From the NCBI GenBank assembly GCA_000719695.1, contig JOHN01000010.1:62001-126000 (forward strand): a stretch of DNA of 64,000 nucleotides, given 5' to 3'. This stretch comes from Streptomyces sp. NRRL F-6131 (GTDB lineage Bacteria; Actinomycetota; Actinomycetes; Streptomycetales; Streptomycetaceae). The notes under the pieces are model-generated. The model worked only from the letters and a program-made list of their open reading frames with translations. It searched no databases and was not told the DNA's origin. This document shows, piece after piece, positions 50,958 through 60,078 of the stretch. How positions within the stretch are numbered: position 1 is the stretch's first letter; each line of letters begins with the position of its first letter. The translations under genes and the position numbers were made by a program.

Positions 50958-51898
50958 CGGGATCGGTAGCTGGCGGTGCACCGGGGCCCTGGGGCCAGGC
51001 GCCCACCGGACGCCCGGATCCGGGCGCGCTGGAACGCGCCCTGCGCGAGGTGGCGCCGGAGCGCTACGAGGCCTACGAGACGATGCTGAACGCGCTCGCC
51101 GAGGGCCGGGTCTGGATGCTGCTCTGGCACGGCACGCCGGGCAGCGCGGACGCCCAGTACGGGAACATGGAGATCAGCGGCCACGGCTACGCGCCGGCCG
51201 TCACCTCGCCCGAGCAGTTGGCGGCGTCCGGCTGGGCGCGGGCGCACGAGGTGATCTCCGGCCGGGAGATCGCGGCCTCGCTGTACCGGACCCGCTGGGG
51301 CCTCTGGCTGAACCCGCACGCGCCGGGCGGCGGCGTCGGGGTGCCGTGGGCCGATCTGCGCCGGGTCGCCGCGGGGCTGGACCGGCTGCCGGCCGGGCCG
51401 TTGAAGCTGAGCGAGCCGCAGGTGCCGGCCCAGCAGTTCTTCGCGCTGCTGGAGCGGCAGGCGGCCGAGGTGCGCGCGGTGCGGGCGCTGCGCCGGGCCT
51501 GGGTCCGGCCGTCGGTGGGCGAGCCGTACCTCGCCATCGGACTGGAGCTGTACGAGAGCTCGGCGCCCACGGTGGAGGCCGTGCGGGCGCTGATGCAGCG
51601 GGCGATCGCGGTCGCGCCGGAGGGGCTGGCGGTCTCGACGGTGGCGATGGCGGACGAGTTCGACCCGGTGGCGCTGTGGATGCGGGCCAACGCGCGCCCG
51701 TTCTACGACCGGGAGGCGGCCGGGCACGGCCGTCCGCAGACCGGCCCGTACCCGCCGGTGCCCCCGCCGCCGTACGCCTCGCAGCAGGGTCCGGCCCAGG
51801 GGCAGGGCTTCGGCTACGGCACGCACCCGCCGGCGCCGGGCTGGCCGGGGCAGCAGCCGCCGCCGCAGCAGCCGTGGCCCGGCTACCCCGGTCGCTGA
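50951..51898 (+). CDS. SseB C-terminal-domain protein with Pro/Gln-rich tail, second of two
   Basis: 315 residues. A short disordered start, then a globular part (~20-260) with ALREVAPERYEAYETMLNAL, WMLLWHGTPGSADAQYG and a C-terminal SseB-like domain (EVRAVRALRRAWVRPSVGEP; VSTVAMADEFDPVALWM; NARPFYDREA). A ~50-residue Pro/Gly/Gln/Tyr tail (PPVPPPPYASQQ ... PPPQQPWPGYPGR) follows. Role unknown. It is 173 bp after the first SseB-like gene, same strand, probably co-transcribed. A T-tailed terminator follows. Confidence 0.85.
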   Translation: MSAGSVAGGAPGPWGQAPTGRPDPGALERALREVAPERYEAYETMLNALAEGRVWMLLWHGTPGSADAQYGNMEISGHGYAPAVTSPEQLAASGWARAHEVISGREIAASLYRTRWGLWLNPHAPGGGVGVPWADLRRVAAGLDRLPAGPLKLSEPQVPAQQFFALLERQAAEVRAVRALRRAWVRPSVGEPYLAIGLELYESSAPTVEAVRALMQRAIAVAPEGLAVSTVAMADEFDPVALWMRANARPFYDREAAGHGRPQTGPYPPVPPPPYASQQGPAQGQGFGYGTHPPAPGWPGQQPPPQQPWPGYPGR

Positions 51899-51929
51899 CC
51901 GGGAGCACCCGCCGAAGAGCAGCACACCG

Positions 51930-51969
51930 AACCGGTCTGACGTCGTGTCAGGCCGGTTCCGGCGTTTTT
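51930..51969 (+). terminator. Intrinsic terminator after SseB-like pair
   Basis: AACCGGTCTGAC (51930-51941) against GTCAGGCCGGTT (51947-51958) with one G-T pair, 5-nt loop, then TTTTT at 51965-51969. Confidence 0.85.
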
Positions 51970-52003
51970 CCGGACGTTCTCCCCGAAGTGGGTGGCAGCC
52001 ATC

Positions 52004-52032
52004 TTGACATGGCTGTTACAGCTGTGTGAAGA
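52004..52032 (+). promoter_or_regulatory. Putative promoter of the oligopeptide ABC operon
   Basis: Consensus TTGACA at 52004-52009 with a poor -10 (TGAAGA) 17 bp later, in an AT-richer island. The transcript would have a ~330-nt leader before the first permease gene. The gap 51899-52370 also holds the terminator and the possible leader peptide. Confidence 0.45.
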
Positions 52033-52043
52033 GGGATATGCCG

Positions 52044-52109
52044 ATGATCCGGGAGGTGCATGCGCACAGATCACAGTTGGGCATCTGTCGGTTGTCAGGG
52101 CTGGCGTAA
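52044..52109 (+). CDS. Possible 21-residue leader peptide
   Basis: ATG at 52044 with GAGGG 8 nt upstream starts MIREVHAHRSQLGICRLSGLA and a TAA stop at 52107. A CTGGC-GTAA-GCCAG hairpin (52101-52114) is centred on the stop. Basic residues, His and Cys are enriched. It could be a regulatory upstream peptide for the ABC operon; coding is not proven. Confidence 0.35.
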   Translation: MIREVHAHRSQLGICRLSGLA

Positions 52110-52370
52110 GCCAGTTCGGATGGCAGAGAGTTCTGCAACAGCCCGCCGCACGTGGTTGGCGTCCCACAAGGGCGAACGCGCTGGCGGACCGCATGATCCA
52201 CGTGACGCCCATCCCGCGTGGCAGCAGTACTGAGCACGACGTACCGCTGGGAAACCCGCACCTGCACCTCCGCACGTCCGCACCCAAGCACGTCCGCACC
52301 AGCCGCGCCGCCGATCCCGGCGCCCGGCACCCGTGGGCCGGCCACCGTCGGCGAGGGGACCGAACTGACC

Positions 52371-53360
52371 ATGACCGCACCCATCAAGACCGCCGGCAGC
52401 GCACCGGAGGCAGACGCCACCGCGAGCCCGGCCAAGAAGATCGAGGGCCGCTCGCTCGGCCGGATCGCCTGGACCCGTTTCAAGCGGGACAAGGCCGCCG
52501 TCGCCGGCGGCGTCGTGGTGATCCTGCTGATCCTGCTCGCCGTGCTGGCCAAGCCGATCGAATCGCTCTTCGGCCTGGACCCCGACGCCCTCCACCAGGA
52601 CCTCCTGGACGCCGACCTCGGCGGCCTGCCGCTGGGGGACTGGGGCGGCATGAGCTGGGACCACCCGCTCGGCGTCGACCCGCTGCAGGGCCGTGACCTG
52701 CTGACCCGCGTCATCGAGGGCTCCTGGGTCTCCCTGCTGGTCGCCTTCGGCGCGACCGTGCTGTCCAACACCATCGGCACCGTGCTCGGCATCATGGCCG
52801 GCTACTACGGCGGCTGGGTGGACACCCTGATCAGCCGGGTGATGGACGTCTTCCTCGCCTTCCCGCTGCTGCTCTTCGCGATCGCCATCTCGACCTCGCT
52901 GCAGGGCGGCGCGTTCGGCCTGCACGGCCTCCCGCTGCACATCATGGTGCTGATCTTCGTGATCGGCTTCTTCAACTGGCCCTACATGGGCCGGATCGTG
53001 CGCGGACAGACCCTCTCGCTGCGCGAGCGCGAGTTCGTCTACGCGGCCCGCAGCCTGGGCGCCCGGGGGCCCTTCATCCTCTTCAAGGAACTGCTGCCCA
53101 ACCTGGTCGGTCCGATCCTGGTCTACTCGACCCTGCTGATCCCGACCAACATCCTCTTCGAGGCCGGGCTGAGCTTCCTCGGCGTGGGCATCCAGCCTCC
53201 GCAGGCCTCCTGGGGCGGGATGCTCCAGGACGCGATCCGGTACTACCAGGTGGACCCCCAGTACATGGTGGTCCCCGGTCTGGCGATCTTCATCACCGTG
53301 CTCGCCTTCAACCTGCTCGGCGACGGGCTGCGTGACGCCCTCGATCCCAAGAGCAACTGA
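52371..53360 (+). CDS. Oligopeptide/dipeptide ABC transporter permease (DppC/OppC type)
   Basis: 329-residue inner-membrane permease. A cytoplasmic N-terminus (GRSLGRIAWTRFKRDKAAVAGG, OppC N-domain) precedes six membrane helices; the ATPase-coupling EAA loop reads FVYAARSLGARGPFILFKELLPN. Ends DALDPKSN as DppC proteins do. ATG 52371 has GAGGGGA 12 nt upstream; an in-frame ATG at 52218 is unlikely. Placing the C-type permease first, before the binding protein, is unusual. Works with the four genes downstream. Confidence 0.93.
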   Translation: MTAPIKTAGSAPEADATASPAKKIEGRSLGRIAWTRFKRDKAAVAGGVVVILLILLAVLAKPIESLFGLDPDALHQDLLDADLGGLPLGDWGGMSWDHPLGVDPLQGRDLLTRVIEGSWVSLLVAFGATVLSNTIGTVLGIMAGYYGGWVDTLISRVMDVFLAFPLLLFAIAISTSLQGGAFGLHGLPLHIMVLIFVIGFFNWPYMGRIVRGQTLSLREREFVYAARSLGARGPFILFKELLPNLVGPILVYSTLLIPTNILFEAGLSFLGVGIQPPQASWGGMLQDAIRYYQVDPQYMVVPGLAIFITVLAFNLLGDGLRDALDPKSN

Positions 53361-53416
53361 CGCTACGTCAGGAATCCTCGTTCAGCCACCACTTCCTCAA
53401 GGGGTTGATCCCACCC

Positions 53417-55189
53417 ATGCGTAGGTCCCGTACCGTCGCGCTGACCGCCATGGCCGCTTCCGCGGTCCTGGTCGTCACCGGCTGCTCGTCCAGCTCGAAG
53501 AGCGACGACGCCAAGTCCACCGCCACCGGCACCGAGGCCGCGGGCGGCTCCGGGGCCAACGCGGCCACCAAGAACATCGTCAACGTCTCGGACAAGAAGG
53601 GCGGGACGGTCACCTTCGAGATGAAGGGCACCCCCGACTCGCTCGACCCGGGCAACACGTACTACGCGTACATCTACAACTTCTCGCGCCTGTACGGCCG
53701 TCCGCTCACCACCTTCCAGCCGGGCGCCGGCGAGGCGGGCAACAAGCTCGTCCCGGACCTCGCCGAGTCCCTCGGCCAGGTCAGCCCGGACGGCCTGACC
53801 TGGACGTACAAGCTCCGCAAGGGCCTGAAGTACGACGACGGCACCCCGATCACCTCGAAGGACGTCAAGTACGCCGTCGAGCGCTCCAACTTCGCGCCGG
53901 ACGTGAACTCCAACGGCCCGACGTACTTCAAGGAGCTGCTGGTCGACAACGAGACCCCCTACGAGGGTCCGTACAAGGACAAGACCGGCGACCTGAAGTC
54001 GATCGAGACGCCCGACGACACCACCGTCGTCTTCCACCTGAAGCACGCCTTCGCGGACTTCGACTACCTGGTGAGCGCCCCGCAGACCGTCCCGGTCCCG
54101 CAGGCCAAGGACACCGGCGCCGAGTACGTCAAGAAGATCGTCTCCTCCGGCTCCTTCAAGTTCGAGTCGTACGAGGACGGCAAGCAGGCCGTCCTGGTCC
54201 CGAACACCAACTGGGACCCGAGCACCGACCCGATCCGCAAGCAGCTGCCGGACAAGATCGTGCTCCGGATGAACATCGACCAGGCCACCATCGACAAGGA
54301 CCTGCTGGCCGGCAACGCCCAGGTCGACCTGGTGGGTGGCGGTGTCGACCCGCAGACCCAGGCGCAGATCCTGCAGAACCCGAAGCTCAAGGCCAACACC
54401 GACAACGCCTACGGCGGCCGCCTGGTCTACATGGCGATCAACACCGACGTCGCGCCGTTCGACAACATCGAGTGCCGCAAGGCCGTCCAGTACGCGGTCG
54501 ACAAGGTCTCGGTGCAGACCGCGCTCGGCGGTCCGATCCGCGGCCAGGTCGCCAACACCGTGCTCCCGCCGGACATCCCGGGCCACCAGGACTTCAACCT
54601 GTGGGAGACCAAGGACAACAAGGGTGACGAGGCCAAGGCCAAGGCCGCCCTGAAGGCCTGCGGCAAGGACAGCATCACCACCGTGCTCTCCGCCCGCACC
54701 GAGCGCGCCACCGAGGTCGCCGCGGCCACCTCGATCCAGGCCGCGCTGAAGAAGGTCGGCATCAACGCCGAGATCCAGCAGTTCCCGCAGGGCAAGTACC
54801 TCGCCGACAGCGCCGGCGCTCCGAAGTTCGCCAAGGAGCACAACATCGGCCTGATGATGATGCAGTGGGGCGCCGACTGGCCGACCGGCTACGGCTTCCT
54901 GCAGCAGATCGTCGACGGCCGCGCGATCAAGGCCTCCGGCAACAGCAACCTCGCCTCGCTGAACGACCCCGCGGTCAACAAGCTGCTCGACGACGCCGCC
55001 ACCAACCCGGACCGGGCGGCCCGCGAGAAGATCTACGGCGACATCGACAAGAAGGTCATGGAGGCGGCGGTCTACGTCCCGCTGACCGACTTCAAGGTCT
55101 TCCTGTACCGCCCGGACAACGCCACCAACCTCGCGTCCACGCCGGCCTTCTCGGGTGAGTACGACTACCTGAACATCGGCACCAAGTAA
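53417..55189 (+). CDS. Oligopeptide ABC transporter substrate-binding lipoprotein
   Basis: 590-residue SBP_bac_5 (cluster C) lipoprotein on the outer membrane face, delivering peptides to the permeases. Lipobox LVVTGC. The motifs SLDPGNTYYAYIYNFSRLYG, LAESLGQVSPDGLTWTYKLRKGLKYDDGTPIT and DVKYAVERS are standard for the fold. The specific ligand cannot be assigned. ATG 53417 is chosen; a TTG at 53405 would add four residues. The coding sequence is rich in AAG and GAC and very GC3-biased, as in highly expressed genes. A 15-bp hairpin follows, which could stabilise its transcript over the rest. Confidence 0.95.
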   Translation: MRRSRTVALTAMAASAVLVVTGCSSSSKSDDAKSTATGTEAAGGSGANAATKNIVNVSDKKGGTVTFEMKGTPDSLDPGNTYYAYIYNFSRLYGRPLTTFQPGAGEAGNKLVPDLAESLGQVSPDGLTWTYKLRKGLKYDDGTPITSKDVKYAVERSNFAPDVNSNGPTYFKELLVDNETPYEGPYKDKTGDLKSIETPDDTTVVFHLKHAFADFDYLVSAPQTVPVPQAKDTGAEYVKKIVSSGSFKFESYEDGKQAVLVPNTNWDPSTDPIRKQLPDKIVLRMNIDQATIDKDLLAGNAQVDLVGGGVDPQTQAQILQNPKLKANTDNAYGGRLVYMAINTDVAPFDNIECRKAVQYAVDKVSVQTALGGPIRGQVANTVLPPDIPGHQDFNLWETKDNKGDEAKAKAALKACGKDSITTVLSARTERATEVAAATSIQAALKKVGINAEIQQFPQGKYLADSAGAPKFAKEHNIGLMMMQWGADWPTGYGFLQQIVDGRAIKASGNSNLASLNDPAVNKLLDDAATNPDRAAREKIYGDIDKKVMEAAVYVPLTDFKVFLYRPDNATNLASTPAFSGEYDYLNIGTK

Positions 55190-55232
55190 GAGCCTGGCTC
55201 CGCATCCCTGAAGGCAGGTGAAGGCAGCGGTG

Positions 55233-55268
55233 CCCGCCGCCGTCCGGAGGACCCCGGACGGCGGCGGG
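55233..55268 (+). terminator. Hairpin between binding protein and permease
   Basis: Perfect 15-bp stem, 55233-55247 against 55254-55268 (CCCGCCGCCGTCCGG arm), 6-nt loop, no T-tract. As in other ABC operons it probably favours binding-protein mRNA over downstream genes. Confidence 0.7.
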
Positions 55269-55287
55269 TGGCCGGAGCCGACCAACT

Positions 55288-56298
55288 GTGTTTGCCTACA
55301 TCATCCGCAGGATCCTCGCCGCGGCGGTGCTGCTGCTGGTCGTCAGCGCGGTCACCTTCGCGATCTTCTTCCTGCTCCCGCGCCTCGCCGGCGAGACGGT
55401 CGACCAGCTGGCCACCCAGTACATCGGGAAGAACCCCTCCCCCGACGCGATCGCGGCGGTCAAGAAGAACCTCGGCCTCGACCAGCCGCTGTACACCCAG
55501 TACTGGAACTTCCTCAAGGGGCTGGTCAGCGGCGCCGAGTACAAGTTCGGCCCGGAACCGGCCACCTGCCACGTGCCCTGCTTCGGCTACTCCTTCAAGA
55601 ACCACCTGGAGGTCTGGCCCGAACTGTCCAAGCGGATCCCGGTCACCCTCTCGCTCGCCATCGGCGCGGCCGTGCTCTGGCTGACCTCCGGCGTCGCCAC
55701 CGGCGTCGTCTCCGCCCTCAAGCCGCGCTCGGTCTTCGACCGGCTCTCGATGGGCATCGCGCTCGCCGGCGTCTCGCTGCCGGTCTTCTTCACCGGCGCG
55801 CTGCTGCTCACGGTGTTCAGCTACGAGTGGCCGATCCTGGACAACCTGCGGTACGTCAACTTCACCGACGACCCGCTGATGTGGGCCCGCAACCTGATCC
55901 TGCCCTGGATCTCGCTGGCCTTCCTCTACTCCGCGCTCTACGCCCGGCTCACCCGCGCCGGAATGCTGGAGACGATGAGCGAGGACTACATCCGCACCGC
56001 CCGGGCCAAGGGCCTGGCCGAGCGCAAGGTCGTCACCCGGCACGGACTGCGCGCCGCGCTCACCCCGATCGTCACCATCTTCGGCATGGACCTCGGTCTG
56101 CTGCTCGGCGGTGCGCTGATCACCGAACAGGTCTTCTCGCTCCAGGGCGTCGGCCAGTTCGCCGTCCAGGCGATCTCCGACAACGACCTGCCGAAGATCC
56201 TCGGCACCACGCTGCTCGCCGCCTTCTTCATCGTCCTCTGCAACCTCGTGGTTGACCTCCTGTACGCCGCTGTCGACCCCCGGGTGAGGCTGTCGTGA
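55288..56298 (+). CDS. Oligopeptide/dipeptide ABC transporter permease (DppB/OppB type)
   Basis: 336-residue permease, GTG start, beginning VFAYIIRRILAAAVLLLVVSAVTFAIFFLLP, the DppB hallmark. Six helices; the EAA loop is EDYIRTARAKGLAERKVVTRHGLRAAL. A periplasmic Cys pair (ATCHVPCFGYSF) after the first helix is found in many actinobacterial members. The stop overlaps the next start by 4 bp (GTGA). Confidence 0.94.
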   Translation: MFAYIIRRILAAAVLLLVVSAVTFAIFFLLPRLAGETVDQLATQYIGKNPSPDAIAAVKKNLGLDQPLYTQYWNFLKGLVSGAEYKFGPEPATCHVPCFGYSFKNHLEVWPELSKRIPVTLSLAIGAAVLWLTSGVATGVVSALKPRSVFDRLSMGIALAGVSLPVFFTGALLLTVFSYEWPILDNLRYVNFTDDPLMWARNLILPWISLAFLYSALYARLTRAGMLETMSEDYIRTARAKGLAERKVVTRHGLRAALTPIVTIFGMDLGLLLGGALITEQVFSLQGVGQFAVQAISDNDLPKILGTTLLAAFFIVLCNLVVDLLYAAVDPRVRLS

Positions 56299-57368
56299 CC
56301 GAGCTCCAGAAGACCCCGGCCGCCCGCGCGGCCGCCCCGGCCGGTGGGGACCCGTTCCTCTCGGTGCGGGACCTGCGGATCCACTTCGACACCGACGACG
56401 GCCTGGTCCGCTCCGTCGACGGCGTCAGCTTCGACCTGGCCAAGGGCCGGACCCTCGGCATCGTCGGCGAGTCCGGCTCCGGCAAGTCCGTCACCTCGCT
56501 CGGCATCATGGGCCTGCACCGCTCCAAGCGGGCCCGGATCAGCGGCGAGATCCGGCTCGACGGCGAGGACCTCGTCGCGGCCGGCCCGGACCGGGTCCGC
56601 GAGCTGCGCGGCCGACAGATGGCGATGATCTTCCAGGACCCGCTGACCGCGATGCACCCCTACTACACGGTGGGGCAGCAGATCGTCGAGGCCTACCGGG
56701 TGCACCACCCGCAGGCGACCAAGAAGCAGGCCCGGGCCCGCGCCGTCGAGATGCTCGACCGGGTCGGCATCCCGCAGCCCGACCGCCGGGTCGACGACTA
56801 CCCGCACCAGTTCTCCGGCGGCATGCGCCAGCGCGCCATGATCGCCATGGCGCTGGTCAACGACCCCTCGCTGCTGATCGCCGACGAGCCCACCACCGCC
56901 CTGGACGTCACCGTCCAGGCGCAGATCCTGGACCTCATCCGGGACCTCCAGGAGGAGTTCGGCTCGGCCGTCATCATCATCACCCACGACCTCGGGGTGG
57001 TCGCGGAGCTCGCCGACGACATCCTCGTCATGTACGGCGGCAAGTGCGTCGAGCGCGGCCCGGCCGAGACCCTCTTCGACTCGCCCGAACACCCCTACAC
57101 CTGGGGTCTGCTGGGCTCGATGCCGCGCCTCGACCGGGAGCTCCAGGACCGCCTCGTCCCGGTCAAGGGCACCCCGCCCAGCCTGATCAACGTGCCGTCC
57201 GGCTGCGCCTTCCACCCGCGCTGCCCCTACGCCGGGCTGACCGGCGGGCGCTCGACCGAGGAGACCCCGAAGCTGACCGAGGTCGCGCCCGGCCACCACG
57301 CCGCCTGCCACCTCGCACTCGCCGAGCGGCACCGCATCTTCACCGAAGAGATCGCGCCCCGGCTGTGA
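56295..57368 (+). CDS. Oligopeptide ABC transporter ATPase (DppD/OppD type)
   Basis: 357-residue ATPase. Walker [10 protein letters not shown]-loop [17 protein letters not shown], signature [12 protein letters not shown], Walker [13 protein letters not shown], switch His IITHDLG. The C-terminal oligo_HPY region with [11 protein letters not shown] and HAACHLA holds Cys residues typical of DppD, where an iron-sulfur site has been reported. GTG start coupled to dppB. Pairs with the next gene. Confidence 0.95.
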   Translation: MTELQKTPAARAAAPAGGDPFLSVRDLRIHFDTDDGLVRSVDGVSFDLAKGRTLGIVGESGSGKSVTSLGIMGLHRSKRARISGEIRLDGEDLVAAGPDRVRELRGRQMAMIFQDPLTAMHPYYTVGQQIVEAYRVHHPQATKKQARARAVEMLDRVGIPQPDRRVDDYPHQFSGGMRQRAMIAMALVNDPSLLIADEPTTALDVTVQAQILDLIRDLQEEFGSAVIIITHDLGVVAELADDILVMYGGKCVERGPAETLFDSPEHPYTWGLLGSMPRLDRELQDRLVPVKGTPPSLINVPSGCAFHPRCPYAGLTGGRSTEETPKLTEVAPGHHAACHLALAERHRIFTEEIAPRL

Positions 57369-57402
57369 GCCCGGACTCGTACCACCTTTCTGGAGAGAAC
57401 CG

Positions 57403-58479
57403 ATGACGGACACTCAGGCGGCGACCATCCCCGCGCCGACGCCCGCCCCCGATCGGCAGCCGCTGCTCCGGGTGACCGGTCTGACCCGGCACTTCCCCAT
57501 CCACAGCGGCCTGCTGCGGCGCCAGACCGGCGCCGTCCGGGCGGTCGACGGCATCGACTTCACCGTCAACGCCGGCGAGACCCTGGGCGTCGTCGGCGAG
57601 TCCGGCTGCGGCAAGTCGACGATGGGCCGGCTGGTCACCCGGCTCGACGAACCCACCGGCGGGACGATCGAGTTCGAGGGCACCGACATCACCCACCTGG
57701 GCGTCGGCGCGATGCGGCCGCTGCGCCGCGACATCCAGATGATCTTCCAGGACCCGTACTCCTCGCTGAACCCGCGGCACACCGTCGGCACCATCGTCGG
57801 CGCGCCGTTCCGGCTGCAGAAGGCCGAGCCGGCGGGCGGGACCAAGAAGGCCGTCCAGGAGCTGCTGGAGCTGTGCGGGCTCAGCCCCGAGCACTACAAC
57901 CGCTACCCGCACGAGTTCTCCGGCGGCCAGCGCCAGCGCATCGGGATCGCCCGGGCGCTCGCCCTGCGGCCCAGGATGATCGTCGCGGACGAGCCGGTGT
58001 CGGCCCTGGACGTCTCCATCCAGGCCCAGGTGGTCAACCTGCTCGACGACCTCCAGCGGGAGCTCGGCCTGACCTACCTGATCATCGCGCACGACCTCTC
58101 GGTGGTCCGGCACGTCTCCGACCGGGTCGCCGTGATGTACCTCGGCAAGATCGTCGAGATCGCCGACCGGGACGCGCTCTACAGCAGCCCGATGCACCCG
58201 TACACCACCGCGCTGATGTCGGCCGTCCCGGTGCCCGACCCGCGCCGGCGCCACAGCGGCGGGCGCGAGCGGATCCTGCTCAAGGGCGACGTGCCCTCGC
58301 CGATCAACCCGCCCAGCGGCTGCCGCTTCCGCACCCGCTGCTGGAAGGCCCAGGAGATCTGCGCCACCCAGGAGCCGCCGCTCGCCGTCGCGTCGGCCGG
58401 GCACCAGGTGGCCTGCCACTTCCCCGAGCGCGGCCCGGAGAACGCCGCGACCGGCGACGGGGCGCCCGCCCCCGCGTGA
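57403..58479 (+). CDS. Oligopeptide ABC transporter ATPase (DppF/OppF type)
   Basis: 358-residue ATPase starting [16 protein letters not shown]. Walker [11 protein letters not shown]-loop [17 protein letters not shown], signature [12 protein letters not shown], Walker [13 protein letters not shown], switch His IAHDLS. The C-terminal oligo_HPY domain has [11 protein letters not shown] and HQVACHF. The GGAGAG site upstream is good. It is the last gene of the five-gene peptide-uptake operon. Confidence 0.95.
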   Translation: MTDTQAATIPAPTPAPDRQPLLRVTGLTRHFPIHSGLLRRQTGAVRAVDGIDFTVNAGETLGVVGESGCGKSTMGRLVTRLDEPTGGTIEFEGTDITHLGVGAMRPLRRDIQMIFQDPYSSLNPRHTVGTIVGAPFRLQKAEPAGGTKKAVQELLELCGLSPEHYNRYPHEFSGGQRQRIGIARALALRPRMIVADEPVSALDVSIQAQVVNLLDDLQRELGLTYLIIAHDLSVVRHVSDRVAVMYLGKIVEIADRDALYSSPMHPYTTALMSAVPVPDPRRRHSGGRERILLKGDVPSPINPPSGCRFRTRCWKAQEICATQEPPLAVASAGHQVACHFPERGPENAATGDGAPAPA

Positions 58480-58522
58480 GCGTCCGGTCGGAGGGGAGGC
58501 CCGGCCGGGTCACACTGGTGCG

Positions 58523-59182
58523 GTGACCTCGCAGATCTTCCCCTCCGACGTGCAGCAGTCGCTGGACCTCGTCGGCATCTTCGTCTTCGCCCTCTCCGGG
58601 GGGCTGCTCGCCGTCCGCAAGAACATGGACATCTTCGGCATCTGTGTCCTCGCGGAGGTCACCGCACTCGGCGGCGGCGTCATGCGCGACCTCGTCATCG
58701 GCGCCACCCCGGTCGCCGCCTTCAGCAACCTGGGCTACTTCCTCACCCCGCTCCTCGCCGGCCTGGTGGTCTTCTTCCTGCACCCCGAGGTCGAACGGAT
58801 CAACCGCGCCGTGCAGACCCTCGACGCCCTCGGCCTCGGCCTGTTCTGCGTCACCGGCACCGCCAAGGCCCACGACTACGGGCTCGGCGCGGTCTCCGCC
58901 GTCGCCCTCGGCATGGTGACCGCCGCCGGCGGCGGCGTCATGCGCGACATGCTGGCCGGCGAGATCCCCTCGCTGCTCCGCTGGGACCGCGAGATCTACG
59001 CCGTGCCCGCCCTGGTCGGCGCCGCCCTGGTCGCCGTCCTGATCGCCCTCGACAGCCTCACCGCCGCCACCGGCACCGCCGCCGCGCTCACCGCCTTCGG
59101 CCTGCGGATGCTCGCCCTCAAGTACGGCTGGCGCGCGCCGCGGGCCTGGCACCGCAACGGTTCTCGCACCAGCGAGGAGTAG
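58523..59182 (+). CDS. Trimeric intracellular cation (TRIC)-family channel protein
   Basis: 219-residue membrane protein of the YicG/UPF0126-TRIC family. Two repeats of three helices each contain a Gly-rich kinked motif, GGGVMRDLVIG and GGGVMRDMLAGEIPSLL. Bacterial members form K+/cation-conducting homotrimers; the physiological role is not settled. GTG 58523. The C-terminal ~22 codons overlap the 3' end of the convergent IclR gene by 65 bp. Confidence 0.9.
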   Translation: MTSQIFPSDVQQSLDLVGIFVFALSGGLLAVRKNMDIFGICVLAEVTALGGGVMRDLVIGATPVAAFSNLGYFLTPLLAGLVVFFLHPEVERINRAVQTLDALGLGLFCVTGTAKAHDYGLGAVSAVALGMVTAAGGGVMRDMLAGEIPSLLRWDREIYAVPALVGAALVAVLIALDSLTAATGTAAALTAFGLRMLALKYGWRAPRAWHRNGSRTSEE

Positions 59183-59873
59183 GCGAGCCGCCGTACGCCA
59201 GCGAGACCGCCTCCGCGGTGCAGAGCAGCTCCGGCACCAGTCGCACCAGCTCCGCCGGCGACACCCGGTCGGCCGGCGCCGAGATCGCGCAGGCCGCGAC
59301 CGCCCGACCGTCGCTGCCCGCCACCGGCGCCGCCACGCAGGTGACCGCCTCCCGGTGCTCGGCCGACTCCGCCGCCCAGCCCCGTCGGCGCACCGCCGCC
59401 AGATCGGCCGACAACCCGTCCGCCGCCGGCCCGTCCGCCGCCAGCCCGGCCAGCAGCACCCGGCCGATCGCCGTCCCCGCGGCCGACGCCCGCCGGCCGA
59501 TCCGGCTCGGCCGGCCCGGATCGGCGCTCCACCGCCCGGCCAGCTCGTCCAGGTACAGCACCTCGTCGTCCTGCAGCACGGCGAGCTGCACGGTGCAGCC
59601 GCAGCGCTCGTTCAGCGCGGCCAGGTACGGCGCGGCGACCTGCCGGACGTCGATCTCCCGGAGCGCCCGCTGGGCCAGCGACAGCACCCGCCCGCCCACC
59701 CGGTAGCGGCGGTCGGACAACCGGTGGACGAAGCCGTGCTCCTCCAGGGTGCGCAGCAGCCGCAGCGCGGTGGACTTGTGCACACCGATCGAGCCGGCGG
59801 CCTGCTCCAGGGTGACCGGTCCGTCGCCGAGCGACCCGAGCAGGGTCAGTGCCCGATCGACCGACTGCGACAT
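59118..59873 (-). CDS. IclR-family transcriptional regulator
   Basis: 251 residues. N-terminal winged helix (VDRALTLLGSLGDGPVTLEQAAGSIGVHKSTALRLLRTLEEHGFV) and C-terminal ligand-binding GAF-like domain with CGCTVQLAVLQDDEVLYLDEL, RASAAGTAIGRVLLAG and an end region ACAISAPADRVSP. Effector unknown, commonly a small acid or aromatic. The last ~22 residues lie in DNA antisense to the TRIC gene; this tail is longer than usual and may be non-essential. ATG 59873. Confidence 0.9.
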   Translation of the reverse strand: MSQSVDRALTLLGSLGDGPVTLEQAAGSIGVHKSTALRLLRTLEEHGFVHRLSDRRYRVGGRVLSLAQRALREIDVRQVAAPYLAALNERCGCTVQLAVLQDDEVLYLDELAGRWSADPGRPSRIGRRASAAGTAIGRVLLAGLAADGPAADGLSADLAAVRRRGWAAESAEHREAVTCVAAPVAGSDGRAVAACAISAPADRVSPAELVRLVPELLCTAEAVSLAYGGSPTPRWCENRCGARPAARASRT

Positions 59874-60063
59874 TGCGCCCCCTCGTTCCTGGTTCCGGTC
59901 GGGCCGCGTGATGGTGGCCGTCAGGCTAACCGTTCGGGGGCCGCACCCCGTACCGGGGCTGCCCCGACGGGCAGCGGCCCGGTGACCCGCGTCCGGTGGC
60001 CGGATCGCTACGGTGCGCCCCGGCGCGTCGGTCGCACCGGTCCGCCGCCGGCCGGGGGACCAC

Positions 60064-60069
60064 TACAAT
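60064..60069 (+). promoter_or_regulatory. -10 box of iscS-like gene, leaderless mRNA likely
   Basis: TACAAT lies 9 nt before ATG 60079; transcription would begin 2-3 nt before the start codon. No Shine-Dalgarno is present. The -35 region is not recognisable. Confidence 0.55.
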
Positions 60070-60078
60070 CGGGTGGTT

